Positions 24,305-33,262 of a stretch of DNA of 59,504 nucleotides are shown one piece after another. The stretch covers positions 1 to 59,504 of the forward strand of contig CALVLD010000010.1 in assembly GCA_944336475.1 (NCBI GenBank), read 5' to 3'. The position numbers and the translations under genes were made by a program. The notes beneath the pieces were generated by a model. It was not told the origin of the DNA. It saw nothing but the letters and a program-made list of their open reading frames with translations, and ran no database searches. Within the stretch, counting starts at the first letter, position 1; every line of letters begins with the position of its first letter. The DNA comes from an uncultured Clostridia bacterium (GTDB lineage: Bacteria; Bacillota; Clostridia; Christensenellales; CAG-138).

Positions 24305-25420
24305 TTATTTGAGGTTTTCGGGGTTGAGGCATTCCAGCTCGGCGAGCACGAAGCGGCCGTCCTTGCGGATGAGCACATCGTCAAACCACATCTCGCCTCC
24401 GCCGTATTCGGGCGTTTGTATGCAGACCAGATCCCAGTGCAGTGCGGATTTGTTGCCGTTGGGGCACTCGTCATAGCAACTGCCGGGGGTGAAGTGGAAG
24501 CTGCCCATTATTTTTTCGTCAAAGAGAGTGTCCTTCATGGGGAACGTTATGAAGGGGTTCACGCCTATGGCAAACTCGCCCACGCCTCGCGCACCGTGGT
24601 CCACATCAAATACCTTGTTGATGCGCTCGGTATCGTTGCACTCCGCCTTGACTATTCTGCCGTTTTCAAATGTGAGCACTATGTTCTCAAACGTGAAGCC
24701 GTCATGCAGGGAGGGGGTATTGTAGGATATGACGCCCTTTATGCTCCCGTTGACGGGTGCGGTATACACCTCGCCGTCGGGGATGTTGCAGAAGCCTGCG
24801 CACTTTATGGCGGGCATGCCCTTTATGGAGAACGTGAGGTCGGTGCCTACGCCCTTTATATGCACCCTGTCCGTCCTCTCCATAAGCGCCTTAAGAGAAT
24901 CCATCGCCCTGTCCATCTTTGAATAGTCCAGGCAGCAGACGTTGAAATAGAAGTCCTCAAACGCCTCGGTGCTCATGTTTGCGGCCTGAGCCATGGATGC
25001 GGTGGGGTAGCGCAGCACCACCCACTTTGTCTTGGGAACGCGGATATTGCCGTGGACGGGCTGCCAGTAGTGCTTGCCCTCCACCGCAAGGCATGCCTCG
25101 GGCACGTCGCTCATCTCTGCGGAGTTATCGCCGCCTCGAACGCCTATGTATGCATGCATCCTCGACATCATCTCGCCGTCTATCTCCGCACGGAGCTTTG
25201 CCTGCTCCTCGTTTGCGCCCATGCCGAGCGCACGGTTTACGGACGGCCTGCGGAGCCATACAAAGGGGTTTGCTCCTGCGGTATACGCCGCCTTGACGCA
25301 CTCGATAACAAGGGCGTCGCAGTCGCCCGTGCTCTCAATCAGTATGTTCTCCCCCTTCTGCACACGGCAGGAGAAGTTGACAAGCGTCGATGCCAGCTTT
25401 TTGATCCTTTCGTCAGTCAT
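24305..25420 (-). CDS. M29-family metallo-aminopeptidase
   Basis: The protein has 371 residues from the ATG at 25420, which follows CGGAGGAAAA. It matches M29 (thermophilic) aminopeptidases such as AmpS/PepS/AmpT, cobalt- or zinc-dependent cytosolic enzymes that remove N-terminal residues from peptides. Conserved regions include VQKGENILIESTGD, the C-terminal metal ligands in DHGARGVGEFAIG, GSFHFTPG and SALHWDLV, and the C-terminal strand GGGEMWFDDVLIRKDGRF. It is alone between two terminators. Confidence 0.9.
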   Translation of the reverse strand: MTDERIKKLASTLVNFSCRVQKGENILIESTGDCDALVIECVKAAYTAGANPFVWLRRPSVNRALGMGANEEQAKLRAEIDGEMMSRMHAYIGVRGGDNSAEMSDVPEACLAVEGKHYWQPVHGNIRVPKTKWVVLRYPTASMAQAANMSTEAFEDFYFNVCCLDYSKMDRAMDSLKALMERTDRVHIKGVGTDLTFSIKGMPAIKCAGFCNIPDGEVYTAPVNGSIKGVISYNTPSLHDGFTFENIVLTFENGRIVKAECNDTERINKVFDVDHGARGVGEFAIGVNPFITFPMKDTLFDEKIMGSFHFTPGSCYDECPNGNKSALHWDLVCIQTPEYGGGEMWFDDVLIRKDGRFVLAELECLNPENLK

Positions 25421-25453
25421 GGTATTTTCCTCCGAATGATTTAATATTGCAAG

Positions 25454-25478
25454 CACGGACGACAATATGCCGTCCGTG
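25454..25478 (-). terminator. Hairpin after the zinc-ribbon protein gene
   Basis: Perfect 8-bp stem CACGGACG / CGTCCGTG with a 9-nt loop. The T run is poor, so termination is uncertain. Confidence 0.45.
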
Positions 25479-25503
25479 AAGGTTTGATGGATCAGTTGTC
25501 GAC

Positions 25504-27312
25504 TCAGTCGTCTACGAACCAGACGAATACATTGGGTATGCCGTCGGCATTGAGGCCATAGGTGCGACCGTATATCTGCGAGTAGTGCTGACCTACGACC
25601 AGCTCGCCGGCACTGCCGTAGTGATCGTAATAGGTGAGGAGTATCTCGTTGCCATCGTCCAGCTCAAACTTGACAACTATGCACTCACCGTCGGACACTA
25701 TCTCCTTCACGGTGCCGCTCAGCCTGTAGGGCTGACTGTGGTCGGTCGTGAGCAGGCTGTAGGAGCCCTCTATGGCCCTGTTCTTGTACGGGGTATACTC
25801 AGGCGCACGCTGAACGTGTATGTCACGGGTGGTAACGGTGCCATCGGGTGCGGTCGCCGTGAGAGTGATGGTATAATCACCCGCAATTTCGTTGTGGAAT
25901 GCGACCTTGAAACGGAATATACCGTCCTCCGTCACGGTGGGCTGGGATTCAAAGCTCATGTTTGGGGTGTTGTTGGTGTTGGTAGCCGTAAGGGTATAGC
26001 CCACGGGCACCTTGCCCCAGACGTCGATATAGACCGCGCTGAACACGACGCGCTGAGAGAATGTTTCGTCACCATACTCCCAGGGCATCTGGATTATGTC
26101 GGACACAACCGGAGGCGCAGGAACGGTGACCACCACCGTATGCTCGCTTTTTGAGATCACATAGCCGCCGAGCTGTGCGGTGATGGTGACCTGATACGTC
26201 CCCTCCGCCTCGAATGCGGCGTCATATGCAAAGGTGCCGTCCTCATTTACGGTGAGCGTCTCGTTAAACACCTCATCGCCCGTTTCAGTCAGCACGCCGA
26301 CTATCGTAACGGCGGTGTTGACCTGCATGACGGAGCCGGAGAAGCCGACGCTGCCGTCCTCACTGGTAATGGAAGCCTCGTTGTTGAATGTTATGTCGAG
26401 CGCGGGAGCCTCAACGGATACAGTGGGCATATCCAACTGCGTCTCCGTACCGTCGGCATTCTTTATAAACACGGTCGGGGCCACCACGCACGGGCTCGTC
26501 TCGATGGGTGTGAGGGGAATAAGCGTGCTCTTGGGTACGTTGAACTTGACATAACCCTTGGCATCGACGGTGACCTCGCTCCTTGTGCCGTCATTGGTGA
26601 CATAAACCAGCACCGACCCCTCAGGCGCATAAACGGTGACAAAGAGATAGGAGGCGTCGGAGGGGTTGGGCTCTATCTTGCCCTGCTCGTTCTCACCCGT
26701 GTCGGGCTCCTGTGATGCGACGGGAGACTCAGAACCGTCGGGGGTGCCGCCGTTACCGTCGCCCGAGCTCAGCACAATGGCAAGAACTATCGCAATTATC
26801 GCCGCAACGGCGATGAATGCGAACAGTATTATGAGGTTTTTGAGATTCTTGGGCGAATTGGCTCCGCCGGGCTTGGATCTGCCGGACTTTTTTATACGCC
26901 TGGGCTCGTCGTCGGGCTCATACTCGTCGTCATCCTCATAGTCACCACCGATGTCCTCGTCATACTCATCATCCTCATAAAGCTTGCCCTCTGCATCATC
27001 AGCATCGAGGGAAGCGGGAAATTCGATATCCTCATCGGCATCATCCTCGGTGAACAGGACGTCGGCATGGTCGCCGTCATGCGCATTGTCATCCTCTTTG
27101 ACACGCTCCGAGGCAAAAAAAGCATCGTCCGGAATATCCGCTTCGCTCACCGTTTCTGCGGAAAAATCCGGCTCCGGCCAACGGGGCGCCTTTACGAACC
27201 CCCATGAGGGTTCCGCCGAGCCCGCCCGGCTCTTTGCCTCGACAGGCTCGCCGCAGTTACTGCAATACTCGGCATAGTCGGGGTTGTCATAACCGCATTT
27301 GCTGCATTTCAT
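25504..27312 (-). CDS. Zinc-ribbon, transmembrane, Ig-like surface protein
   Basis: The protein has 602 residues. An N-terminal zinc ribbon has Cys3, Cys6, Cys17 and Cys20 (CSKCGYDN..YCSNCG). Residues 60-140 are strongly acidic and disordered. A basic patch leads to one transmembrane helix (about 159-182). The C-terminal 400 residues are beta-rich Ig/Big-like repeats with TVTVDAKGYVKF and VTITAQLGGY-type strands. The topology should be zinc ribbon and acidic tail inside, Ig-like domains outside. The function is unknown. It has a consensus promoter and is monocistronic. Confidence 0.8.
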   Translation of the reverse strand: MKCSKCGYDNPDYAEYCSNCGEPVEAKSRAGSAEPSWGFVKAPRWPEPDFSAETVSEADIPDDAFFASERVKEDDNAHDGDHADVLFTEDDADEDIEFPASLDADDAEGKLYEDDEYDEDIGGDYEDDDEYEPDDEPRRIKKSGRSKPGGANSPKNLKNLIILFAFIAVAAIIAIVLAIVLSSGDGNGGTPDGSESPVASQEPDTGENEQGKIEPNPSDASYLFVTVYAPEGSVLVYVTNDGTRSEVTVDAKGYVKFNVPKSTLIPLTPIETSPCVVAPTVFIKNADGTETQLDMPTVSVEAPALDITFNNEASITSEDGSVGFSGSVMQVNTAVTIVGVLTETGDEVFNETLTVNEDGTFAYDAAFEAEGTYQVTITAQLGGYVISKSEHTVVVTVPAPPVVSDIIQMPWEYGDETFSQRVVFSAVYIDVWGKVPVGYTLTATNTNNTPNMSFESQPTVTEDGIFRFKVAFHNEIAGDYTITLTATAPDGTVTTRDIHVQRAPEYTPYKNRAIEGSYSLLTTDHSQPYRLSGTVKEIVSDGECIVVKFELDDGNEILLTYYDHYGSAGELVVGQHYSQIYGRTYGLNADGIPNVFVWFVDD

Positions 27313-27362
27313 AGCTTATAATATCCTCCAAACACGCCCGAAGGCGTTGCTCATTGCTACCA

Positions 27363-27391
27363 ATTATATCAACCATAGGGACTTATTTCAA
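27363..27391 (-). promoter_or_regulatory. Sigma-A promoter of the zinc-ribbon protein gene
   Basis: Minus strand TTGAAA (27386-27391), 17-bp spacer, TATAAT (27363-27368). Confidence 0.8.
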
Positions 27392-27442
27392 CGGGTTTTT
27401 TAAAACTTATTATTAACAAACTGTAAATCATGAAAAATGCTA

Positions 27443-27471
27443 TGGAAAAGAGATGCCGCTTGTGTTATAAT
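27443..27471 (+). promoter_or_regulatory. Promoter of the folate transporter / salvage run
   Basis: TGGAAA (27443-27448), 17-bp spacer, consensus TATAAT (27466-27471). A stem TGTGCGC / GCGCACA (27486-27492 with 27510-27516) follows in the leader just before the ribosome site GGAGG. No known riboswitch was recognised in it. Confidence 0.6.
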
Positions 27472-27528
27472 TTAGGTTGTTGTGTTGTGCGCATCAAAAA
27501 ACCATATCGGCGCACACGGAGGTGTACT

Positions 27529-28593
27529 GTGAAAACAAGTGTTAAGCACAACGGCTGGGCGGTATGCGCCCTTGTCATCGTCGCCTTGTGTATGGCGGCG
27601 GCGTTCCTGCCCTGGCACGATTCCGCCGTTAAGGCGACCGTGGGTGAGGAATCCACCGTTATAATAAGCGAGACGGCCGATCTGTTCGGAACAAGCATAA
27701 AGTATCTCGATGCCGTTACGGTGTTCAGCGGAGCCTGTCTCGCATTCCTTTTATTCGGCCTGCTTACCGGAAGCAAGAACATCATTCGTGTTTTTGCGGC
27801 GGTATTTTCAATCGCAGTGCTTCTCGTCGTTACCGTATTCGTCTGCGGCATGGAGGACTATACGTCCGCCCGCTATGCGGCGGAGGAGTATACCGTCCTT
27901 TTCCCCGCCGATGCGCAGATACAGCTGACAACCGACGTCGGCATGGGCATATTCGTGCTCCCGCTGCTTACCGTTATGCTCTGCCTGTGCTGCTTTAAGG
28001 CGGCCTCCGACAAGGAGGAGCTCAGGCAGCCTGACCTGCGCAGGCTCTGCATCTGCGCAATGCTCGTGGCGATAGGCGTCGTGCTGAGCGGCGTGCTCAA
28101 CATCCCCAGCTTCTCCGTGGGCATATACAGCATGAAGATAGGCTTGGGCTCCCTTGCGGCGATACTTGCAGGCGTTCTCTACGGCCCGTTCTACGGCGGC
28201 GTGGTGGGCGCTTTGGTGGATCTGCTCCAGGCTACGCTTTTCCCCAAGGGCGCGTTCGTGCCGTGGTTCACGCTGGTTGCGCTGTTCAGCGGCCTTATAC
28301 CCGGTCTGTTCTTTACCCACAGAAAGAAGGCTCCCGGGTTGCTCCGCATAGGGCTTGCAACGCTTGTGGGACAGTTGGCTTGCAGCGTGCTTGCAAACAC
28401 GTTCCTCATCCACTGGCTCTACGGCGCACCGCTTGAGGTGCTTATAGTCCCCCGTCTTATCAATCAGGCGATTATGATACCCGTTTACACGCTTCTCATC
28501 TGGGCGCTCGTGCTCGTGCTTTCCAGAACTAAGCTGCTGTACCGATTTACCGACTACGAGCGGCAGGAGATAACCCCTGTCGCAAATGAATAA
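27529..28593 (+). CDS. folT: ECF transporter S component, folate-type, with extra N-terminal membrane domain
   Basis: The protein has 354 residues from a GTG at 27529, supported by CGGAGG upstream and by the promoter, which excludes the upstream ATG at 27430. The C-terminal 180 residues are a FolT-like substrate-binding S component with six helices (LCICAMLVAIGVVLSGVLNI, YSMKIGLGSLAAILAGVLYG, ALVDLLQATLFPKGAFVPWF). The first 165 residues add about four helices that normal FolT (about 170-190 residues) lacks. It needs an EcfA/A'/T module encoded elsewhere. The link to folate fits the adjacent methyl-cycle genes. The substrate could be another vitamin. Confidence 0.8.
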   Translation: MKTSVKHNGWAVCALVIVALCMAAAFLPWHDSAVKATVGEESTVIISETADLFGTSIKYLDAVTVFSGACLAFLLFGLLTGSKNIIRVFAAVFSIAVLLVVTVFVCGMEDYTSARYAAEEYTVLFPADAQIQLTTDVGMGIFVLPLLTVMLCLCCFKAASDKEELRQPDLRRLCICAMLVAIGVVLSGVLNIPSFSVGIYSMKIGLGSLAAILAGVLYGPFYGGVVGALVDLLQATLFPKGAFVPWFTLVALFSGLIPGLFFTHRKKAPGLLRIGLATLVGQLACSVLANTFLIHWLYGAPLEVLIVPRLINQAIMIPVYTLLIWALVLVLSRTKLLYRFTDYERQEITPVANE

Positions 28594-28608
28594 GGAGAGA
28601 TAGATATT

Positions 28609-29850
28609 ATGGGTTGCACCATTCGAGACATTTCCCTTGCTCCGCTCGGCCGCAGGCGCATCGACTGGGTGCGCAGCTACATGCCCGTTTTGAACGAGCT
28701 CGAGCGTCGCTTTGCCGAGGAAAAGCCCTTTGCAGGGCTGAGGGTCGCTGTAAGCGTACATCTTGAGGCCAAGACCGCCTATTTAGGCGAGCTGCTTCGT
28801 ACCGGCGGCGCAGAGGTCGCCATAACTGGCAGCAATCCCCTTTCCACCAAGGACGATGTCTGCGCTGCGCTCGCCGCAGAGGGGATGGATGTCCACGCAT
28901 GGTTCGGCGCGACCGACGAGGAGTTCCATGAGCATATCCGCAGAACTCTGGAGTTTAAGCCCCACATAATAATCGACGACGGCGGCGAGTTCGTCACGAT
29001 GCTGACGGAAGAGCATCCCGAGTATTCCGAGCATCTAATAGGCGGCTGCGAGGAGACCACCACGGGGATACTCCGCCTCCGCGCGCGGGTGAAGAACGGC
29101 ACGCTGCCCTTCCCCATGATGGCTGTGAACGACGCCAACTGCAAGCATCTGTTTGATAATGTTCACGGCACGGGGCAGAGCGCATGGGACGGCATAATGT
29201 ACTCCACAAACAATATGATAACAGGCCGCACGGTGGTGGTTGCCGGGTACGGCTTCTGCTCACGGGGAATAGCCCGAAGGGCAGCCGGCCTCGGGGCAAA
29301 CGTGATCGTGACCGAGATAAACCCGTTCCGTGCGCTTGAGGCGGCGATGGACGGCTTCCGTGTGATGGCCATGGACGACGCCGCGCCCCTGGGCGACATA
29401 TTCGTCACCGCAACGGGCTGCAAGGATGTGATAGTCGGCCGTCACTTCCGCATTATGAAGCACAATGTCATACTTGCCAATGCCGGCCATTTCGACGTGG
29501 AGATATCCAAGACCGACCTTAAGGCGCTTGCCGTGAACGTCACCGAGCGCAAGCCCTTCATAGACGGCTATGTGATGGCGGACGGCCGCATCATTAACCT
29601 CATTGCGGACGGCAGGCTTGTGAACATAGTCGCCGGCAACGGACATCCTGCGGAGATAATGGATCTTAGCTTTGCGATACAGGCGCTCTCCGCAAGGTAT
29701 ATTGCACAGCACGGCAGGGGGCTTCCCCCCGACCTCTACAACGTGCCGGAGGAGATTGACCGCGAGGTCGCCATGATAAAGCTCCGCTCAATGGGGCTGG
29801 GGCTCGACGTACTCACGCCCGAGCAGGAGGAATACCTCTCCGCAGAATGA
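28609..29850 (+). CDS. ahcY: S-adenosylhomocysteine hydrolase family protein
   Basis: The 413-residue protein matches NAD-dependent adenosylhomocysteinase, which splits SAH into homocysteine and adenosine. Conserved segments are SVHLEAKTAYL, the catalytic region GGCEETTTGILRL with FPMMAVNDANCKHLFDN, the NAD fold VVVAGYGFCSRGIARRAAGLG and the C-terminal NGHPAEIMDLSFA. It lies 15 bases after folT and overlaps the amidase gene by 4 bases. Because a methylthioadenosine/SAH deaminase is in the same run, the real substrate may be S-inosylhomocysteine, as known for some archaeal and Thermotoga relatives (inference). Confidence 0.87.
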   Translation: MGCTIRDISLAPLGRRRIDWVRSYMPVLNELERRFAEEKPFAGLRVAVSVHLEAKTAYLGELLRTGGAEVAITGSNPLSTKDDVCAALAAEGMDVHAWFGATDEEFHEHIRRTLEFKPHIIIDDGGEFVTMLTEEHPEYSEHLIGGCEETTTGILRLRARVKNGTLPFPMMAVNDANCKHLFDNVHGTGQSAWDGIMYSTNNMITGRTVVVAGYGFCSRGIARRAAGLGANVIVTEINPFRALEAAMDGFRVMAMDDAAPLGDIFVTATGCKDVIVGRHFRIMKHNVILANAGHFDVEISKTDLKALAVNVTERKPFIDGYVMADGRIINLIADGRLVNIVAGNGHPAEIMDLSFAIQALSARYIAQHGRGLPPDLYNVPEEIDREVAMIKLRSMGLGLDVLTPEQEEYLSAE

Positions 29851-30839
29851 AAAGGCTCTCTCAAAGATCCATATCCGTAATGCTCTGCCTGGCCGCCGCA
29901 GCCGCACTTCTGTGCCTGCCGGCGGCGGCTGATCTGCCCTCCGAGCTTTCGGCCGGGGATACGGGCGAGCCCGTCGCCGCACTCCAGGCCGAGTTGGCGG
30001 AATACTCGCTCTATTCGGGGGAGATAAGCGGCGTATTCGATGAGGCGACCGAGGCCGCCGTAATGAGGCTTCAGCTCCTTCTGGGGCTGTGTCCCGACGG
30101 CGTTTTCGACGCCGAAGCACGCCTTGCATTCGACGCCTCCGTTGAAACGGGGGAGTTCATTCCCGTGATGCCCGGGCTGCTCCTTCTGAGTGGGCTTGTG
30201 ATAGGTCTCGACCCCGGCCATCAGGTGGAGGAGGATCTTGAGCTTGAGCCAAACTCTCCGTTCAAGGATGTGCAGAAGGTGCGCATGACCGCCGGCGGCG
30301 TTGGCGTGCGCACGGGAGTTGAGGAATACTATGTCAACCTTTCTGTCGCAGCGGAGCTTCGGAGGTGTCTGGAGCTGCTCGGCGCAACCGTCGTAATGTC
30401 TCGCACGGAGAACGGCGTCTCCGTTTCCAATCTCGAACGTGCGCAGATAATGAACGAGGCGGATGTGGACTTCTGGCTCCGCATACACTGCAACTCCTGC
30501 GATGATGAGAGCGTCTGCGGCGCAAGGGTGCTTACTCCATGCGGCCTTGTGGGCTCAGACGTGGCGGCGGAGAGCCGCAGGCTTGGCTTCTGCGTGATAA
30601 GCGCATTCTGCGAACGCACCGATATGCCCATGCTCATAACGCATTCGCTCACCGATCAGACGGGCTTCAACTGGTCATGCTCGCCCGTCATCGCCATCGA
30701 GATGGGCTATCTCTCCAATGCGGTCTCTGATCTGAGGCTCTCACGCACATCTTACCAGAACGAGTGTGCTCTGGGTATACTCTACGGCATTGCCGATTAT
30801 GCAAACGGGGTAGATATCCCCACTGCCGGCGGTGAATGA
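29847..30839 (+). CDS. N-acetylmuramoyl-L-alanine amidase with PG-binding domain
   Basis: The 330-residue secreted protein has a signal peptide (about 1-28), one PG_binding_1 domain (about 30-95, DTGEPVAALQAELAEY and FDEATEAAVMRLQ) and an Amidase_3 domain (about 115-325). The zinc ligands are visible as His in IGLDPGHQ, Glu in EEYYVNL and His in LRIHCNS; the catalytic Glu is in AIEMGYLSN. It cleaves the amide bond between muramic acid and the stem peptide. In spore formers such enzymes often act in mother-cell lysis or cortex remodelling; the role here is not defined. Confidence 0.9.
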   Translation: MKRLSQRSISVMLCLAAAAALLCLPAAADLPSELSAGDTGEPVAALQAELAEYSLYSGEISGVFDEATEAAVMRLQLLLGLCPDGVFDAEARLAFDASVETGEFIPVMPGLLLLSGLVIGLDPGHQVEEDLELEPNSPFKDVQKVRMTAGGVGVRTGVEEYYVNLSVAAELRRCLELLGATVVMSRTENGVSVSNLERAQIMNEADVDFWLRIHCNSCDDESVCGARVLTPCGLVGSDVAAESRRLGFCVISAFCERTDMPMLITHSLTDQTGFNWSCSPVIAIEMGYLSNAVSDLRLSRTSYQNECALGILYGIADYANGVDIPTAGGE

Positions 30840-30840
30840 T

Positions 30841-31581
30841 ATGCGCTCTCGCCTTCCGATAGGCAGAATACTTGCTGCTTTGATGTCAGCAGGGCTCGTT
30901 CTGCTCACGGGCTGCGTTTGGTTCATGTCGGATGCGCCGCTGTCCACGCAGTATGCAGACAGCCCCACGGCCGGGCCCGTTACGCCTGCCCCTGCCACAC
31001 CGGAGCCGCAGAACCCCGTGTATCTTTTTTTGAGCGGCTACCACGAGGCATTTAATGCGGCCGCCAAGGGCATTGCGTCCGCTTCGGCGTCGGATCGCAC
31101 GGCAGCGTCCATGGCGCTGAGCCTTATGGGGTGCAACGCCAGGCTCGCATCCGTATCAGGCTCTGCGGGCATGCCGTACGATATCTCGAGCGACGGATGG
31201 ACAGTTGGACTCGCAGAGGGCAGCGGCAGCGTGGAGCCCGTGGATGGCGGGTGGGAGTTTCTTTTTACATTTGCTTCGGGCAGAGTCCTCTCCGGCAGGC
31301 TGTGCGGCAGCGTGCTTACCTGCACCCTGGCAGAGACAGGCAGCACGCTTTGGCAGGCTGAGCTCGTGCGATTCGGCACGGTCTATACACTGCTCATGTA
31401 TGACGGCGAATACAGTGCCGCAGAGGTCTCCAGCGGCATACGGTTCGTCTGCGGCCTGGTGGAGCTGCCCGCAGACTATGACGTTCAAATGGGCATAACG
31501 GGGCTCTTCGGCACTGCGGAGGTGTGCCTTACATATATTGACGGCGATGCGGAGGTCGTCGCCGTATCCGCTCCGCAGTAA
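30841..31581 (+). CDS. Lipoprotein of unknown function
   Basis: The protein has 246 residues with the ATG at 30841; a GTG nine bases upstream is also possible. The signal ends SAGLVLLTGC, so Cys is lipid-modified, followed by a Pro/Thr-rich linker. The rest is mixed alpha/beta, with DISSDGWTVGLAEGSGS and FAGSGRVLSGRLCGSVLTCT-like strands reminiscent of a lipocalin-like or DUF4358-free barrel. I recognise no family. It overlaps the end of the amidase gene in a different frame by starting inside its stop region, so the two are coupled. Confidence 0.72.
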   Translation: MRSRLPIGRILAALMSAGLVLLTGCVWFMSDAPLSTQYADSPTAGPVTPAPATPEPQNPVYLFLSGYHEAFNAAAKGIASASASDRTAASMALSLMGCNARLASVSGSAGMPYDISSDGWTVGLAEGSGSVEPVDGGWEFLFTFASGRVLSGRLCGSVLTCTLAETGSTLWQAELVRFGTVYTLLMYDGEYSAAEVSSGIRFVCGLVELPADYDVQMGITGLFGTAEVCLTYIDGDAEVVAVSAPQ

Positions 31582-31666
31582 TATTCGGAGCCTATGTGCA
31601 AATAAACTCTGTATAATTCTTCCAATCCTCTCCATAATTATCAATATATGGTAACGGAGGTGTTAT

Positions 31667-31870
31667 ATGGAAGATATGGTTTTATCGGGTTCGCTGCTCG
31701 AGGAGGTCAGGGAGGCTCATACGCTGTGGCTGGAGGCTCTCACGCTGTTTGACGACGCCGAGGGGCAGGCGCAGACGGAGTTCACCGTGATGCAGGCTGA
31801 GGCTGCCCGTATGCGGTATGACTACCTGCTTCGCCGCTGCAAGCTGATTGCCGATCCGATCGAAAAGTAG
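31667..31870 (+). CDS. DUF2508 (YaaL-like) protein
   Basis: The 67-residue, mostly helical protein begins MEDMVLSGSLLEEVREAHTL and contains QAEAARMRYDYLLRRCKLI. This matches the DUF2508/YaaL family, small proteins that sit between recR and bofA in Bacillus and next to bofA in many Clostridia. ACGGAGG precedes the ATG. The BofA-like gene starts 21 bases later, keeping the usual pair. The molecular role is unknown. Confidence 0.75.
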   Translation: MEDMVLSGSLLEEVREAHTLWLEALTLFDDAEGQAQTEFTVMQAEAARMRYDYLLRRCKLIADPIEK

Positions 31871-31891
31871 ATCTGACTGGAGGTATGGGGC

Positions 31892-32191
31892 ATGGTCTGT
31901 CCTGCGGTATTTTCGTTGGCATTGTACACACCGCTGCTTGCGATACTGGCGGTGCTGCTGATACTGTTTGTGATATTCAAGGTGTTCAAGGTGTCGGTAA
32001 AGATACTCTGGAAGCTCCTTATAAACGGGCTCGTGGGTGCGGGGCTGCTGTTTCTGTTCAACCTTGTGCTCGCCGATTTGTTGAGTTTGGAGTTCTTCCG
32101 CATAGGCATAAGCTGGCTTTCTGCGCTTGTGGCGGGCATATTGGGCATACCCGGTGTGCTGCTTATGCTCATACTGAAATTCATACTTTGA
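31892..32191 (+). CDS. BofA-family membrane protein
   Basis: The 99-residue protein has three hydrophobic segments (about 8-30, 37-60, 70-97). The central sequence LWKLLINGLVGAGLLFLFNLV and the final SALVAGILGIPGVLLMLIL match BofA, which in Bacillus inhibits the membrane protease SpoIVFB and so delays activation of pro-sigma-K in the mother cell. TGGAGG lies 8 bases before the ATG. Many Clostridia keep bofA although sigma-K processing differs, so its role here is not certain. A site-2 protease is encoded at 53637, but it resembles the YwhC type rather than SpoIVFB. Confidence 0.85.
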   Translation: MVCPAVFSLALYTPLLAILAVLLILFVIFKVFKVSVKILWKLLINGLVGAGLLFLFNLVLADLLSLEFFRIGISWLSALVAGILGIPGVLLMLILKFIL

Positions 32192-32197
32192 GCAACC

Positions 32198-33262
32198 ATG
32201 GAAAAGCTGAAAAATATCCGCCTGAGCGACTCCGGCGACTCCATCATAATAATCGACCAGACACTGCTGCCCTCCGAGCTGCGCTATATCGAGCTGCGCA
32301 CAAGAGAGCAGCTTTTTGAAGCCATACGCAGCCTTCGGGTGCGGGGTGCGCCCGCTATAGGCATTGCCGCCGCATACGGGTATTACCTCTGTGCAAGGGA
32401 GGATGCCCACCGCAAGGACTTTTTCGACCGCATGGAGGGGGCTGTGGACTATCTTTCCGCCGCACGACCCACTGCGGTGAATCTCTCCTGGGCGCTGTCG
32501 GTTATGCACGGAGCGCTGAAGCGGAACATTGCTCTGCCCCGCGCAGAGCTTGTGGAGCTGCTGCGCAGGGAGGCTCTGCGCATCCATGAGGACGATATCA
32601 GCTCCAACCGTCGCATTGCGGAATACGGTCTGACGCTGCTCAGAGACGGCTCCGGGGTCATCACCCACTGCAACGCAGGGCCGCTTGCCACATCCGAGTA
32701 TGGCACGGCACTCGGCCCACTGCTTTTGAGCGTGGAGCGAGGTATGCACATCCGCGTGTTCGCCGATGAGACCCGTCCGCTGCTGCAGGGGGCAAGGCTC
32801 ACGGCGTATGAGCTTATGAGGGGTGGCGTGGACGTCACGCTGATATGCGACAATATGGCGTCCATAGTGATGAAGAACGGCCTTGTCAACGCCGTATTCA
32901 CCGGCTGCGACAGGATAGCCGCAAACGGCGACGCCGCCAACAAGATAGGCACGAGCGGCCTTGCGGTGTTGGCGCATCACTACGGCATACCGTTCTATAT
33001 GCTTGGGCCTCTCTCCACCGTGGACATGAACACTCCGTCGGGCGGCGGCATACGGATAGAGCTTCGCTCCGCAGACGAGGTCACGGAGATGCACTATGCG
33101 CATCGAATGGCTCCGGAGGGCGTGAAGGTCTATAACCCTGCGTTCGACGTCACCGACCATTCGCTCATAGCCGGGTTTGTCACCGAGGCGGGAATCATTA
33201 CCGCACCGTTCGAATACAACTTCAAAAAAGCCATGGAAAGGAAGGAAAACGGACTATGCTGA
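32198..33262 (+). CDS. mtnA: S-methyl-5-thioribose-1-phosphate isomerase
   Basis: The 354-residue cytosolic protein is full length for MtnA, which isomerises methylthioribose-1-phosphate to methylthioribulose-1-phosphate. Signatures are RVRGAPAIGIAAAYGYYL, the catalytic Cys in THCNAGPLATSEYGTALG, the catalytic Asp in DVTLICDNMAS and NKIGTSGLAVLAHHYGIPFY. The next gene overlaps its end by 7 bases. No mtnBCDE gene or methylthioribulose aldolase is in the window, so the fate of its product is unknown here. Confidence 0.93.
   Translation: MEKLKNIRLSDSGDSIIIIDQTLLPSELRYIELRTREQLFEAIRSLRVRGAPAIGIAAAYGYYLCAREDAHRKDFFDRMEGAVDYLSAARPTAVNLSWALSVMHGALKRNIALPRAELVELLRREALRIHEDDISSNRRIAEYGLTLLRDGSGVITHCNAGPLATSEYGTALGPLLLSVERGMHIRVFADETRPLLQGARLTAYELMRGGVDVTLICDNMASIVMKNGLVNAVFTGCDRIAANGDAANKIGTSGLAVLAHHYGIPFYMLGPLSTVDMNTPSGGGIRIELRSADEVTEMHYAHRMAPEGVKVYNPAFDVTDHSLIAGFVTEAGIITAPFEYNFKKAMERKENGLC

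Noticed and set aside
27472..27528. Tetrahydrofolate riboswitch upstream of folT
   Set aside because: The leader is only about 55 bases and has a single stem; no aptamer consensus is present.
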